A DNA stretch of 64,000 nucleotides from CAZYFH01 sp964646815 (GCA_964646815.1 CAZYFH010000011.1:1-64000), one strand, 5' to 3'; counted from the stretch's first letter, positions 33,773 through 43,023 are shown. Notes: generated by a model from the sequence alone, not told the origin. Numbers and translations: made by a program.

Positions 33773-35134
33773 ATGCCAGTGACGGAGACGCGAGCGGCGA
33801 CGCTCGATGCGTATGGCGCCGCGTTTGAACGCGTCCAGCGTGACGCCGGGGGGGCGACGCGGCTCACCGACCTGCGTCGCGCCGCATTTGACCGCTTTAC
33901 GCAACTGGGTCTTCCGACCACGCGGCTCGAGCGGTGGCGCTTCACCAACGTTGCGCCGATCGCCGCCACGGCGTTCGGCCCGGCGGATCCGACCCCGGTT
34001 CCCCCCTCGGCGGTTTCCCCGTACCTCACGAACGTCGACGGCGCCGCGCCAACCGTTGTATTCGTCAACGGCCGCTACGTCCCCGCGCTGTCCACAGCGG
34101 CCGACGGGTCGTCGGATGTTCGGGTCGAGAGCCTCGCGGACGCGCTCATGTCCGACGCGGCGGACGACACGGAGCGCCATCTCGCGTCCGTTGCAGGCTT
34201 CGACACCGAAGCATTCACCGCGCTCAACACCGCCCTGCTACACGACGGGGCGGTGGTGCGCGTTCCTAACAACGTCGTCGTGGAATCGCCAATCCAGCTC
34301 CTGTTCCTGACCGCGCCCACGGCCGACCGCACCCCGATCATGACGCACCCGCGCGTGCTGATCGTCGCTGGTGAAAACGCCCAGGCCAGGCTCGTCGAGA
34401 GCTACGCCGGAGTCGACGACGGCCCGTATTTTACCAACGCGGTGACCGAGGTGATCGCCGGTGCACACGCCATCATCGATCACTACAAGCTGGTTCGCGA
34501 GCGTCTCGACGCCTTTCACATCGCTAGCATGCATCTTCGGCTCCACCGGGCCGCGAGTTTCTCGTCGCATGCGATCACACTCGGGGGCGGCCTGGTACGC
34601 AATGACGTCGAGGCCCATCTCGATGGAGAAGGCGTCGACTGCACGTTGAACGGGTTGTATCTCGCGAACGGCCGACGGCTGGTGGACAACCACACGACGA
34701 TTCGTCACGCCAAGCCACACTGCTCCAGCCACGAGCTCTACAAGGGTATCGTCGACGATCAGGCGCGTGCTATTTTCAACGGCAAGATCATCGTCGAGAT
34801 CGACGCGCAGAAAACCGACGCCAAGCAGACCAACAAGGCGCTGCTGCTGTCCGAAGATGCCCAGATCAACACCAAGCCGGAGCTGGAAATCTTCGCCGAC
34901 GACGTCAAGTGCACCCACGGCGCGACTGTGGGCCAGCTCGATGCCGACGCGCTCTTCTACCTTCGCGCTCGGGGCCTGGGTCTCGTGCAGGCGCGCAATG
35001 TCCTGATCCACGCGTTTGCCAGCGACCTGCTGAGTCATGTCGGCGTCGCGCCGCTCCGCACGATGCTCGACGGCCTGCTCCTCGACCAGCTGCCGGGGTC
35101 GGGCGGAGGCACGTTCTATGAGCAGTCCGACTGA
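33773..35134 (+). CDS. sufD: Fe-S cluster assembly protein SufD
   Basis: 453-residue SufD, paralogue of SufB and third member of the SufBCD scaffold. Conserved stretches: GLPTTRLERWRFTNVAPIA (the RxExWRFTN motif), VFVNGRYVP, TALNTALLHDGAVVRVPNNV, HYKLVRERLDAFHIA, HNTTIRHA-like DNHTTIRHAKPHCSSHELYK, GIVDDQARAIFNGKIIV and KPELEIFADDVKCTHGATVG (Cys/His near the SufB interface). Start ATG 33773 follows the sufC stop by 13 bp. It overlaps sufS by 17 bp. Confidence 0.95.
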   Translation: MPVTETRAATLDAYGAAFERVQRDAGGATRLTDLRRAAFDRFTQLGLPTTRLERWRFTNVAPIAATAFGPADPTPVPPSAVSPYLTNVDGAAPTVVFVNGRYVPALSTAADGSSDVRVESLADALMSDAADDTERHLASVAGFDTEAFTALNTALLHDGAVVRVPNNVVVESPIQLLFLTAPTADRTPIMTHPRVLIVAGENAQARLVESYAGVDDGPYFTNAVTEVIAGAHAIIDHYKLVRERLDAFHIASMHLRLHRAASFSSHAITLGGGLVRNDVEAHLDGEGVDCTLNGLYLANGRRLVDNHTTIRHAKPHCSSHELYKGIVDDQARAIFNGKIIVEIDAQKTDAKQTNKALLLSEDAQINTKPELEIFADDVKCTHGATVGQLDADALFYLRARGLGLVQARNVLIHAFASDLLSHVGVAPLRTMLDGLLLDQLPGSGGGTFYEQSD

Positions 35135-36383
35135 CGCACCCGCGCCGCCCGCGGTGCCGGCCCCGCTCGACGTCGAGAGGATCAGGCGGGACTTCCCGAT
35201 TCTTCGCCGGCTCGTCCGCGGGCATCCCCTCGTCTACCTCGATAGCGCCGCGACGACGCAGAAGCCACAAGCGGTACTCGACGTCATCGCGCAGTACTAC
35301 GCCGACAGCAACGCGAACATCCACCGCGGCGTCCACGTGCTGAGCGAGGAAGCGACGCGCGCATACGATGCGGCGCGTGGAAAAGTGCAACGTTTCCTCA
35401 ACGCCGCGGCCAGTCGGGAGATCATCTTCACGCGCAATTCCACCGAGAGCATCAATCTGGTGGCACAGAGCTTCGGGCGGCAGAACGTCGGGCGCGGCGA
35501 CGAGATCGTCATCACGCACATGGAGCACCACTCGAACATCGTGCCGTGGCAGCTGCTGTGCGAGCAGGTGGGCGCCCGGCTACGCGTCGCGCCGATCGAC
35601 GATCGCGGCGAGTTGAGGCTCGACGAGCTCGAGCAGCTCATCGGCCCGCGCACGCGCTTCGTGTCGGTGGTCCATCTGTCCAACTCGCTCGGGACCATCA
35701 ATCCCGTGCGCGACATTGTGCAGATGGCGCATCAGCGGAACGTGCCGGTCCTGATCGATGGTTCGCAGGCCGTCTACCACATGCCGGTGGACGTCCAGGC
35801 GATCGACTGCGACTTTTACGTCTGCACCGGGCACAAGCTGTACGGCCCAACTGGGATCGGCGTGCTATATGGCCGTGAAGCGTGGCTCGAGCGGATGCCG
35901 CCCTATCAGGGGGGCGGCGACATGATTCGGTCGGTTACCTTCGACAAGACCACCTACGCCGACCTTCCGAACAAGTTCGAGGCCGGGACACCGCATATCG
36001 CCGGCGCGGTCGGTCTCGGCGCCGCCGTCGACTATGTGCAAGCGGTCGGGTTCGACCGTCTTGCCGCCCACGAAGCGGACCTGCTCGCCTACGGCACGGC
36101 GGCGCTCTCCGAAGTCAAAGGTCTGCGCCTGATCGGCACCGCGTCCCGGAAGGCGAGCATCCTGGCGTTCGTCATGACGGGCGCGCACCCGCACGACGTT
36201 GGCACCATCGTCGACACAGAAGGCGTGGCGATCCGCACGGGGCACCATTGCACGCAGCCGCTGATGGAGCGGTTCGGGGTGCCGGCGACCGCGCGCGCGT
36301 CAGTCGCCATGTACAACACACGCGCGGAGATCGACGCGCTGGTGCGCGCGCTGCAACGCGTGCGCGAGGTCTTCCCTGCATGA
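35118..36383 (+). CDS. sufS: Cysteine desulfurase SufS
   Basis: 421-residue class-V PLP aminotransferase-fold enzyme that takes sulfur from L-cysteine for Fe-S assembly. PLP lysine K240 in CTGHKLYGPTGIGVLYG, catalytic C378 in RTGHHCTQPLM, PLP-site His in THMEHHSNIVPWQ and Asp in VLIDGSQAVYHMPVD (usually DGAQ; here DGSQ). The N-terminus VYLDSAATTQKPQAVLD is typical of group II (SufS/CsdA). ATG 35118 begins inside sufD (17-bp overlap); an ORF reading back to 35037 is not used. Works with SufU, encoded next. Confidence 0.96.
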   Translation: MSSPTDAPAPPAVPAPLDVERIRRDFPILRRLVRGHPLVYLDSAATTQKPQAVLDVIAQYYADSNANIHRGVHVLSEEATRAYDAARGKVQRFLNAAASREIIFTRNSTESINLVAQSFGRQNVGRGDEIVITHMEHHSNIVPWQLLCEQVGARLRVAPIDDRGELRLDELEQLIGPRTRFVSVVHLSNSLGTINPVRDIVQMAHQRNVPVLIDGSQAVYHMPVDVQAIDCDFYVCTGHKLYGPTGIGVLYGREAWLERMPPYQGGGDMIRSVTFDKTTYADLPNKFEAGTPHIAGAVGLGAAVDYVQAVGFDRLAAHEADLLAYGTAALSEVKGLRLIGTASRKASILAFVMTGAHPHDVGTIVDTEGVAIRTGHHCTQPLMERFGVPATARASVAMYNTRAEIDALVRALQRVREVFPA

Positions 36384-36829
36384 GTGAGCTTCGCGAGCTG
36401 TATCAAGAGGTCATCCTCGACCACAACAGGCACCCGCACAACTTCGGCGAGCTCGGTGGCGCCGACCGCCACGCCGACGGATACAACCCGTTGTGCGGTG
36501 ACAGGCTGGCGGTATACGTCAATCTCGACGGTGAGGTCATCAGCGAGGTCAGCTTTCTCGGGTCCGGCTGTGCCATCTCGAAGGCCTCGGCATCGCTGAT
36601 GACCGATGCGGTGAAGGGCAAGACGCTGAGCGAGGCCCGCGCGCTGTTCGAGCGTTTCCTGCGGCTGGTGACCGGCGACTCGGTCGTCACGGAATCCGAG
36701 ACACTGGGCAAGCTGGCTGTATTTGCCGGCGTGCGCGAGTACCCGACGCGCGTCAAGTGCGCGAGCCTCGCATGGCACACGCTGCGGGCCGCGGTCGAGG
36801 ACGTGCACGAGATCGTCAGCACGGAGTGA
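36380..36829 (+). CDS. sufU: SufU-type sulfur transfer protein
   Basis: 149-residue SufU, zinc-dependent sulfurtransferase partner of SufS. Ligand residues: C39 and D41 in NPLCGDRL, C64 in GSGCAISKAS and C127 in RVKCASLAW. The insert GKTLSEARALFERFLRLVTG distinguishes SufU from IscU. ATGA overlap with the sufS stop implies coupled translation and stoichiometric synthesis. There is no SufE gene, as expected when SufU is present. Confidence 0.95.
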   Translation: MSELRELYQEVILDHNRHPHNFGELGGADRHADGYNPLCGDRLAVYVNLDGEVISEVSFLGSGCAISKASASLMTDAVKGKTLSEARALFERFLRLVTGDSVVTESETLGKLAVFAGVREYPTRVKCASLAWHTLRAAVEDVHEIVSTE

Positions 36830-36832
36830 GCC

Positions 36833-37342
36833 ATGGGCATCTTCAATTTCAAGAACGCGCCGCCACCACCTCCGGACGCCGAACCGGCAGGGCCGGCTGA
36901 CCTGTCTCCGGTCGCTCCGATCCCGCCCGCCGCTCCATCGTTCGACACGAGTGCGTTCGCCGGCGACCGCAGTTCGGAGGACGGCGCTCCCTCGTCCAAG
37001 GCTGGACCGCCGATCGAGTCCGACCCGCTCAAGACGCTCGAGCTCAAGCCGAAGATCGTAGAGCAGCTTTCGACCGTCTTCGATCCGGAGATCCCCGTCA
37101 ACATTTACGAGCTCGGTCTCATCTACGACGTCGCCGTCGATAAAGACGGGTTGGCCGTAATCCAGATGACGCTGACCGCGCCGGGGTGCCCGGCAGCCGT
37201 CACGCTCCCCGCCGAGGTGCAGGGCAAGGTGAAGGCGATCGACGGCGTGAGCGACGCACGAGTCGACCTCGTATGGGAGCCGCCCTGGGACAAGGATCGA
37301 ATGTCCGAGGCAGCGAAGCTGCAGCTCGGGATTTTCGACTGA
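36833..37342 (+). CDS. SufT-like MIP18/DUF59 Fe-S maturation protein
   Basis: 169-residue protein. The first 65 residues are Pro/Ala-rich and low complexity (APPPPPDAEPAGPADLSP). From about 68 it is a MIP18/DUF59 domain: VFDPEIPVNIYELGLIYDVA, TLTAPGCPAAVTLPAEVQ (conserved Cys of the TAPGCP motif), DARVDLVWEPPWDKDRMSEA. In SUF operons this protein (SufT) aids maturation of Fe-S enzymes. It starts 3 bp after the sufU stop (GAGTGAGCC as Shine-Dalgarno region) and closes the operon. The extended N-terminus is unusual compared with the about 100-residue family core. Confidence 0.9.
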   Translation: MGIFNFKNAPPPPPDAEPAGPADLSPVAPIPPAAPSFDTSAFAGDRSSEDGAPSSKAGPPIESDPLKTLELKPKIVEQLSTVFDPEIPVNIYELGLIYDVAVDKDGLAVIQMTLTAPGCPAAVTLPAEVQGKVKAIDGVSDARVDLVWEPPWDKDRMSEAAKLQLGIFD

Positions 37343-37360
37343 GGGCGAAGACTGTTCCGC

Positions 37361-37639
37361 CTACGCGCTAACCTCGTCGGCCGCGACGAGCTTGTTTCGA
37401 CCCGACTGTTTGGCATCACCGAGTGCGCGATTTTCCGCGGCGACCACCTCGAGCTCTTCCCAGTTCGAATCGACGGTCGGTGTTGCGCTCGCGACGCCAA
37501 CGCTGACGATCAGCCGGTTCGCGATCGGGGAGTCCGAATGTTCGATGTCGAGGCCCTCGATCGCGGCGCGGATCTTGTGCGCGACGCGGTAAGCGCCTTG
37601 CGCTAGGACGACGACGCTGATGGCGACGAAAGCACCCAT
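37361..37639 (-). pseudogene. C-terminal half of a GGDEF domain (truncated)
   Basis: 92-codon frame from ATG 37639. After a short MGAFVAISVVVLAQ it continues AYRVAHKIRAAIEGLDIEH, RLIVSVGVASATP and AAENRALGDAKQSGRNKLV, the last third of a diguanylate cyclase GGDEF domain. The GGDEF active-site segment and everything before it are missing, so it cannot synthesise c-di-GMP. It is convergent with the suf operon. Probably a decayed gene, although a small expressed protein cannot be excluded. The 231 bp upstream (to 37870) show no gene. Confidence 0.6.
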
Positions 37640-37870
37640 GAACGTACATTCTCGCACACCGGTGCTGCCCCCCTGGCCAGTGAGTGGCCGCCACTCCGTC
37701 AAGCCGAGCATCGCGTGCTTGTCGTTGCAGCTGAAGGAGATAGCAACCGCGGCACCTGTCGATCGGTGATCTGGTAGCGCTACGAACCTGGCGGATCTGC
37801 GCACGGCTCCTCGGCCGCCGATCGCGGCCCTGCGAGGATGTGACGCCCACCTCCGTGATACTCATGGATC

Positions 37871-38803
37871 ATGGCTGAGCGTGTCCGTGTGTTCGCCCCC
37901 GCCACGGCGTCGAACCTCGGGCCCGGATTCGACGTGCTCGGTTTGGCGCTCACGCGGCCGGGTGACGTGGTGGAGGCAGAGCGACGCACGCAACCCGGCG
38001 TTGAGATCGCCGAGGTCACCGGTGGGTCCTCGCTGACCACCAATCCGGAGACCAATGTCGTCGGCATCGCCGCGACCGCGGCGCTCCAGCGCCTTGGGAT
38101 CTCCGATGTTGGCGTGCGACTTCGGCTGCACAAACAGATGCCGCTGGGGAGCGGCCTCGGGAGCTCGGCCGCCAGCAGCGTCGGTGGTGCCGTCGCGGTC
38201 AACGAATTGTTCGGCAAGCGGTTGACCACGCACGCCATCGTCGAGTGCGCGCTGCGCGGCGAGGCGGCCGTTTCTGGCACCGCCCACGCCGACAACGTCG
38301 CCCCGGGGGTACTCGGCGGGATCGTCCTGATCCGCGCCGTGGATCCGCTAGACCTCGTCGAGTTGCCCGTGCCGGCCGACCTGCGCGTCGTCGTGGTGCA
38401 CCCGCACTGCGAGGTGCACACGGCGCACGCGCGGCAACGGGTCGCCGATCAACGGTTCACGATCGGGCAGGTGGTCGCCAACCTCGGAAACGTCGCGGCG
38501 CTGGTCAGTGCGCTGTACCGGGGTGACCTCCCGCTGTTCGGGCGCAGCATTTCCGATGCGCTCGTCGAACCAATTCGCGCACCGCTCGTGCCCGGCTTCC
38601 GAGGGGTGCAGGCGGAGGCGATCAATGCCGGCGCGCTTGGCTGTTCGATCTCGGGGTCCGGGCCGAGCGTGTTCGCCTTCGCCGACTCGGATGACGCGGC
38701 GACGGCGGTGGCGGACGCGATGCAAGCCGCGTTCGGTAACGTGGGCCTCGACAGCGACCGCTACATCGGCCGGGTCGAGACCCGCGGCGCCCGTCTGGTC
38801 TGA
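37871..38803 (+). CDS. thrB: Homoserine kinase
   Basis: 310-residue GHMP-family kinase phosphorylating L-homoserine for threonine synthesis. N-terminal VFAPATASNLGPGFDVLGLA, ATP-binding glycine-rich loop MPLGSGLGSSAASSVGGAVA (20 residues shown) and the C-terminal ALGCSISGSGPSVFAFAD motif are diagnostic. It stands apart from other threonine genes here. No clear Shine-Dalgarno precedes ATG 37871. Confidence 0.94.
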   Translation: MAERVRVFAPATASNLGPGFDVLGLALTRPGDVVEAERRTQPGVEIAEVTGGSSLTTNPETNVVGIAATAALQRLGISDVGVRLRLHKQMPLGSGLGSSAASSVGGAVAVNELFGKRLTTHAIVECALRGEAAVSGTAHADNVAPGVLGGIVLIRAVDPLDLVELPVPADLRVVVVHPHCEVHTAHARQRVADQRFTIGQVVANLGNVAALVSALYRGDLPLFGRSISDALVEPIRAPLVPGFRGVQAEAINAGALGCSISGSGPSVFAFADSDDAATAVADAMQAAFGNVGLDSDRYIGRVETRGARLV

Positions 38804-38877
38804 GTTTAGACGGAGCTTCGCCCCGAACCCCCGCTGGCTACGCGTCCTTCGGCGCCGCTCGGGACAGGAAAGTCCCG

Positions 38878-39456
38878 CTATTCACCGCTGAACACGGGAG
38901 CCGATGCCGCCGGCGGGGTGACCGGCGCTTCGTCCACCGGCATGATGAACCACGCGAGGAGGTAGGCGAGCACTCCGCAGATGACCATGCCAGGGAAGAT
39001 CGACAGGATGACCCCGAGCAGCCGGGTGGCGGTTGGGTCAACGCCGAAGTACTTGGCGATCCCTCCGCAGACGCCGGCCAGCTTCGCATCTGTCGAGGAG
39101 CGCTGCAGCCGGCGCCTGGGGACTCGGGCGGCTCCGACGTCAACAGAGCCGGGTTCCGCGTCGGGGACGATCAGCCACGCCACGAGGTAGGCGAGCACGC
39201 CAAGAAAGATTGTCCCGGGAACGACGGTCAGCACGACCCAGGCCGCGCGCACGACCACCGGGTCGACCGTGAGGTGCCGGGCGATCCCACCGCAGACACC
39301 GGCGAGCTGTCGGTCGACCTGCGAGCGGCGCAAGGGGGCTCGTTGCGCACCCTGTGGCGCCGCCGGTTGCTGGCTGGCGCCGCAGAAGTGGCAGAACGCC
39401 GCACCCTCGACGATCTCACGCCCGCAGCGGACACACACTATTAGGTTCTTTTCCAA
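38878..39456 (-). CDS. PspC-domain membrane protein with N-terminal zinc ribbon
   Basis: 192-residue protein. A zinc ribbon (CVRCGREIVEGAAFCHFCG) at the N-terminus is followed by two PspC domains: RQLAGVCGGIARHLTVDPVV with VVPGTIFLGVLAYLVAWLI, and AKLAGVCGGIAKYFGVDPTA with LSIFPGMVICGVLAYLLAWF. PspC proteins sense or protect the envelope in phage-shock-like responses. TTG 39454-39456 (LEKNLIVC) is chosen because GTAAGG lies about 9 bp upstream; the frame is open to 39516. Duplication of the PspC domain within one chain is the notable point. Confidence 0.85.
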   Translation of the reverse strand: MEKNLIVCVRCGREIVEGAAFCHFCGASQQPAAPQGAQRAPLRRSQVDRQLAGVCGGIARHLTVDPVVVRAAWVVLTVVPGTIFLGVLAYLVAWLIVPDAEPGSVDVGAARVPRRRLQRSSTDAKLAGVCGGIAKYFGVDPTATRLLGVILSIFPGMVICGVLAYLLAWFIMPVDEAPVTPPAASAPVFSGE

Positions 39457-39528
39457 GGCTGAATACCTTACTTGAATACGGAAACCGGTGCTCCTCGATT
39501 CCGCTGATCGCGGCATTCGTCAGCGCAC

Positions 39529-39577
39529 CGTAGCGCAGGCCTTCAGGCCTGCGGGCCAGGCTGAAGCTTGGCGCTTC
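39529..39577. repeat. REP-like palindrome with CGTAGCGC flank (copy 2)
   Basis: CGTAGCGCAGGCCTTCAGGC begins the element; GCAGGCC-TTCA-GGCCTGC forms a tight hairpin, followed by GGGCCAGGCTGAAGCTTGGC and TTCGAA. The same start is found at 52010 and, inverted, at 24191. The element lies between the PspC and WD40-like genes. Confidence 0.55.
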
Positions 39578-39604
39578 GAATGGCCACACAACTGAGTTCC
39601 GGGG

Positions 39605-41286
39605 CTAGTCCCGCCGCCAGCCGGTGAGGACGTGAAGCGTCTCGACACGCCCGGCTGGCTGAAGCATCACGAATCGCGAGCCGTCGAGATCCACGTCATA
39701 CGCGGGGAGGACGGCACTGGCGTCGGCGACGAACGCACCGTCGAACAGGTGCCGGGGCGCGCTGAAATACGGCGGGCGCTCCCGCACGGCGACCGCGTGC
39801 AGCGCGCGACCACGCCGATAGAACAGCTCGGTGCCGTCTCGGCTCCACACCGGCTCGGTCCCACCATTCGGTGACACGCGGCGGGGACCATCGTCGCGTG
39901 CGGTGTCTACGCCACGCACATAGATCTGGTCGCCCTCCGCCTCCTGGCCGTCCGACACGTAGGCCAGCCATCGACCGGACGGGCCAAACGCAGGCGCCCG
40001 TTCGTTGGCTGCGGTCGCGACGAGCGCCACAGGCCCGGCGTCGTCGCCTTTGGTCCAGGTCCAGATGTCGCGGCCCCGCGCCGGGTGGACTCGTGAAACC
40101 CGAGCGTGCGGCCGTCGGGTGACCACGATCCGGGGGTGCGCGCATCTCCCGCGACGAGCGTCTCCAGTGCGCTCGCACCGACGGCAACTGGCTGACGGAA
40201 GATCCGCTGCGGTCCGTATCGGCTCGACGCAAAGCTCACCGCCGTCCCGTCCGGCGACCAGATGGGAGAGTGGTTGTCGCCCGCCTGCACGGTGAGCTGC
40301 CTGCGTTCCCCCGAAGCGACGTCGACGGACCAGATATCGCGGCGGAGGAACTCGGCGCGGATCGACATGGTGATGCGAGTGCCGTCGGGCGAGATCCTGG
40401 GCGTCGCGTGCGGCGCGGCGACGGAGTCGGTTGGCGTGGCGACCCCGTGGCGGTCTACCCACACGAGCCGATTGTTCGCGCCCGGTTCAAGCAGCGGCAT
40501 GAAGACGAGGGTCCCGTCGCGGGCGGCGGCGAGGCCAGACCGGCCGAGTCCCCCGTAGCCGGTGGCGCTGCTGGCCGTGCCCTTCACGACGGGTCGCGGC
40601 GACCGCGCGGTCGCGGGATCCGCAGGGTCGAGCGTGGTCGAGAATACTTCGCCGCGGCGAATGAAGAGGACGCGCCCCGACTCGAGATAGTGTCCACCTC
40701 CATCGGCAAGCGAGAGCGGGTGCTGCTCGCCGGTCTCGAGGTCGAGGAGGGTCAGCCGGGGGTCGCGGCCGTTGCGGCCAGCGGTGAAGATCACGTATCG
40801 CCCGTCGACGTAGTACGGCCAGCCATGCGCGGTCTCGCCTGCGTCGCGATCGGGTGTCGTGATCGGCACGGGGGTGCCCCCCGTGGCGGCGACGCGGCAC
40901 ACGGTGACCGGAGCAGTCGCTGCGCCGGTTGACGCCAGTGTGACCGTCTTGAGGAACCCGCCGACGAAGAACGCGATCGCGGCGCCATCCGGTGAGAAGA
41001 ACGGTTGGGTCGCACCATCCGTGCCCGGCAGCGGCAGCGTGTCGAAGCGATCGAGTGGTCGCACGAACAGCCGAGTGCGGCCGTCCATCACCGCGGTGTA
41101 GGCCAGCCGGGTCGCGTCCGGAGAGACGGCTACATCGAGCGCGGCATGGCCGTGCGGTAGATCGATCGGGAGCGCGCGCCTCGGCGGCGAGGAGCTGGGT
41201 GGTGGCGGTGTCCGCAGGACGAGCGTGGCGACCGCACCAGCACTTGCTGCGGCGACCAACGCGACCAGCGCCGTTCGCGTGCGCAT
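39605..41286 (-). pseudogene. WD40/TolB-like beta-propeller protein with a frameshift
   Basis: About 560-codon gene for an exported beta-propeller. The N-terminal signal or anchor (TALVALVAAASAGAVATLVL) is followed by PD40-type repeats: VAVSPDATRLAYTAVMDGR, FFSPDGAAIAFFVGG, RISPDGTRITMS, IWSPDGTAVSFASSRYG and SWSPDGRTLGFHEST. At about 40085-40100 (a GGCGCGGGGCCGCG stretch) the homology moves to another frame: RDIWTWTKGDDAG, FGPSGRWLAYVSDG, VWSRDGTELFYRRG and VLTGWRRD. The step is equivalent to a one-base deletion or two-base insertion. Such C-terminal halves often belong to serine/threonine-kinase-linked propellers in Acidobacteriota. A sequencing error in the G/C run is possible. Confidence 0.8.
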
Positions 41287-41292
41287 GCCAGG

Positions 41293-42279
41293 CTAGCCTG
41301 CCGCGTATCGCTCCTGTGCGCGGCGCAGGTCGGTCGCGATGCGACGCGTCAGCGACGCCGGCGAGCGCACGCGCACGGCAGGCCCGAAGCTCAGGATCCA
41401 GCTGCGCAACGCGCCGTCGTCGCAGACGTCGATCGTCATCACGACGGACCCGTCGGGTACGGGAGAGAGAGTCTGTGAGGGGTGCCACACGCGTTCCCGC
41501 ACATAGGGCGCGGCCTCCGCCGTGAACTCGAGCACGACATGCTTCGGGTCGCCCTGGTGAATCCCGAGCGAGTGCGGGAACGCGGCATCGGTCAGATCCT
41601 CGATCGGCAGGAACGTCTCGTTGAGCGGCGTGAGCTGCCGGATACGCTCGACGGCGAACGTCCGGACCTGCTGGTACTGCGCCACATACGCGAACAGATA
41701 GAGACCACCCTGCGCGTACACCAGACGATAGGGGTCGAGGCGATACTGCTTCTCGCGGCGGCTCGACAACGAGTGATAGCGTGCGTCCACGCGGCGTTGG
41801 TGCAGGATGGCATCGAGCAGCCGGCCGATGGTGGCGCGCTGGCGCCCCTCGTCGCGCGCCCGCACCGGTTCTCGCTTGGCCTGGATCACCGCCGGCAGGC
41901 GGTCGAGAAACTGCCGCGTGCGCGGCCCTAGTGCCGTCTTGAGCTTCTGGAACGCGCCCCGCAAGTCATGGGCAAAAGGGGTTCCCGCCAGGCACTCGAC
42001 GAGTGTGCGACTGAAGTAGAGGGCGGACAACTCGGCCAGCGTGAACGCGGTCTCGTCGAGTCGCCGGAATGGCCGCGCTTCGAGCTTCCAGATCTTCGCG
42101 CCGTCGGCTGGCTCGTCGTAGAGCGGGAACCCCGCGTCCTGCAGCGCGTTGAGGTCTCGCCGGATCGTGCGGGTGGTCACGCCTGTCGAGTCCGCCAGGT
42201 GCCGGATCGTGGTACCGCGGGAGGACTCGATCTCGCGCAGGATGCTCCACTGTCGAATCACCTCGGCATTGCGCGGCAT
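41293..42279 (-). CDS. HTH/WYL-domain transcriptional regulator (YafY/DeoR-like)
   Basis: 328-residue regulator. The N-terminal winged helix has VIRQWSILREIESSRGTTIR, then HLADSTGVTTRTIRRDLNAL; the central WYL domain (about 145-215) contains KQYRLDPYRLVYAQGGLYLF and TFAVERIRQLTPL; the WCX extension at the C-terminus ends ATDLRRAQERYA. WYL proteins respond to nucleotides or ssDNA and often control DNA-repair or defence loci (family knowledge). Its target is not evident. It lies next to the WD40-like gene with a 6-bp gap. Confidence 0.9.
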   Translation of the reverse strand: MPRNAEVIRQWSILREIESSRGTTIRHLADSTGVTTRTIRRDLNALQDAGFPLYDEPADGAKIWKLEARPFRRLDETAFTLAELSALYFSRTLVECLAGTPFAHDLRGAFQKLKTALGPRTRQFLDRLPAVIQAKREPVRARDEGRQRATIGRLLDAILHQRRVDARYHSLSSRREKQYRLDPYRLVYAQGGLYLFAYVAQYQQVRTFAVERIRQLTPLNETFLPIEDLTDAAFPHSLGIHQGDPKHVVLEFTAEAAPYVRERVWHPSQTLSPVPDGSVVMTIDVCDDGALRSWILSFGPAVRVRSPASLTRRIATDLRRAQERYAAG

Positions 42280-42379
42280 GGCAGCGGTGGAACCTCGAAC
42301 CGACGTCTTCCCGTCCCAATAATAGAGGGTCCGCGATGGGTATGACCTACCCTGTCACACCTCGGGCTTAGGGTGAGTC

Positions 42380-42814
42380 ATGGCTCACTACCAGGAGGCA
42401 ACGGCTCGACAACTGGGGTTCCCCTACGACGGTCCAGGTCCAGGACTGCCAGCGGAGGCAGCCCCTAATGCACCGCCGCGTCCCCGTCCCGGCCCGCGCC
42501 CGCTGTGCGCCGTCTGCGGTCGGGTCCCCGCGCATCTGACGATCGGCCGGGACCGTAAGCAGCTGCCGGCCCGGTTGTGCCTCCGGTGTCATCACGCGGT
42601 GATGCGGCAGCGGCGTATGCTCCGCGCGAAGCTCAGGGACAATGACAAGTACACCCCGCCCGTCATCACGGACCGCGTCGGGGCCACCGGCCTCATTGTC
42701 CCGCGCCAGAGCGGTCTCAGCGGCGATCGCAAGTACCGACGACTGGCGCAGTCGCGGGGTCGCGCTCAGAAAGCGGCCCGACATGCTCTAGAGGAACCCG
42801 ATCCAGGCTCGTAG
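42380..42814 (+). CDS. Hypothetical small zinc-binding-like protein
   Basis: 144-residue protein of unknown function. After a Pro-rich stretch (PNAPPRPRPGPRP) come two Cys pairs, LCAVCGRVPAH and LCLRCHHAVMRQRRM, separated by about 22 residues, consistent with one zinc ribbon. The rest is basic (RRMLRAKLRDNDKY, DRKYRRLAQSRGRAQK), suggesting nucleic-acid binding. GGTGAG precedes ATG 42380. The TAG stop at 42812-42814 coincides with the left end of MITE-like copy B. It is divergent from the WYL regulator. Confidence 0.65.
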   Translation: MAHYQEATARQLGFPYDGPGPGLPAEAAPNAPPRPRPGPRPLCAVCGRVPAHLTIGRDRKQLPARLCLRCHHAVMRQRRMLRAKLRDNDKYTPPVITDRVGATGLIVPRQSGLSGDRKYRRLAQSRGRAQKAARHALEEPDPGS

Positions 42815-42985
42815 TGTCCTGTCTCGGGTAAATCAAGAGCGCTCACCGGGCGGGGCATCCCGCGCTGGCCGGCGTTGGACCCTGCGTCAGCGCCGTCACA
42901 TACGGCGTGTCTGCTCCTTCGTCGCGCCTTGTCAGCCGGGCGCCGCGCGCCAGTGACCACTACCGATTCACCCGGTCCAGACTAG
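42811..42985. mobile_element. MITE-like repeat, copy B (175 bp)
   Basis: The left end GTAGTGTCCTGTCTCGGGTA and the complement of the right end CTAGTCTGGACCGGGTGAAT are degenerate inverted repeats, both leading to AATC. The interior is highly similar to copy A: GCGCTCACCGGGCGG, GGACCCTGCGTCAGCG and CGTCGCGCCTTGTCAG occur in the same order. The left GTAG contains the stop codon of the small zinc-binding-like gene. The addB-like gene begins 38 bp after the right end. Confidence 0.75.
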
Positions 42986-43023
42986 GCGGCGCTCTACCGG
43001 CCCGTGCTACGATCCGGTGACTG

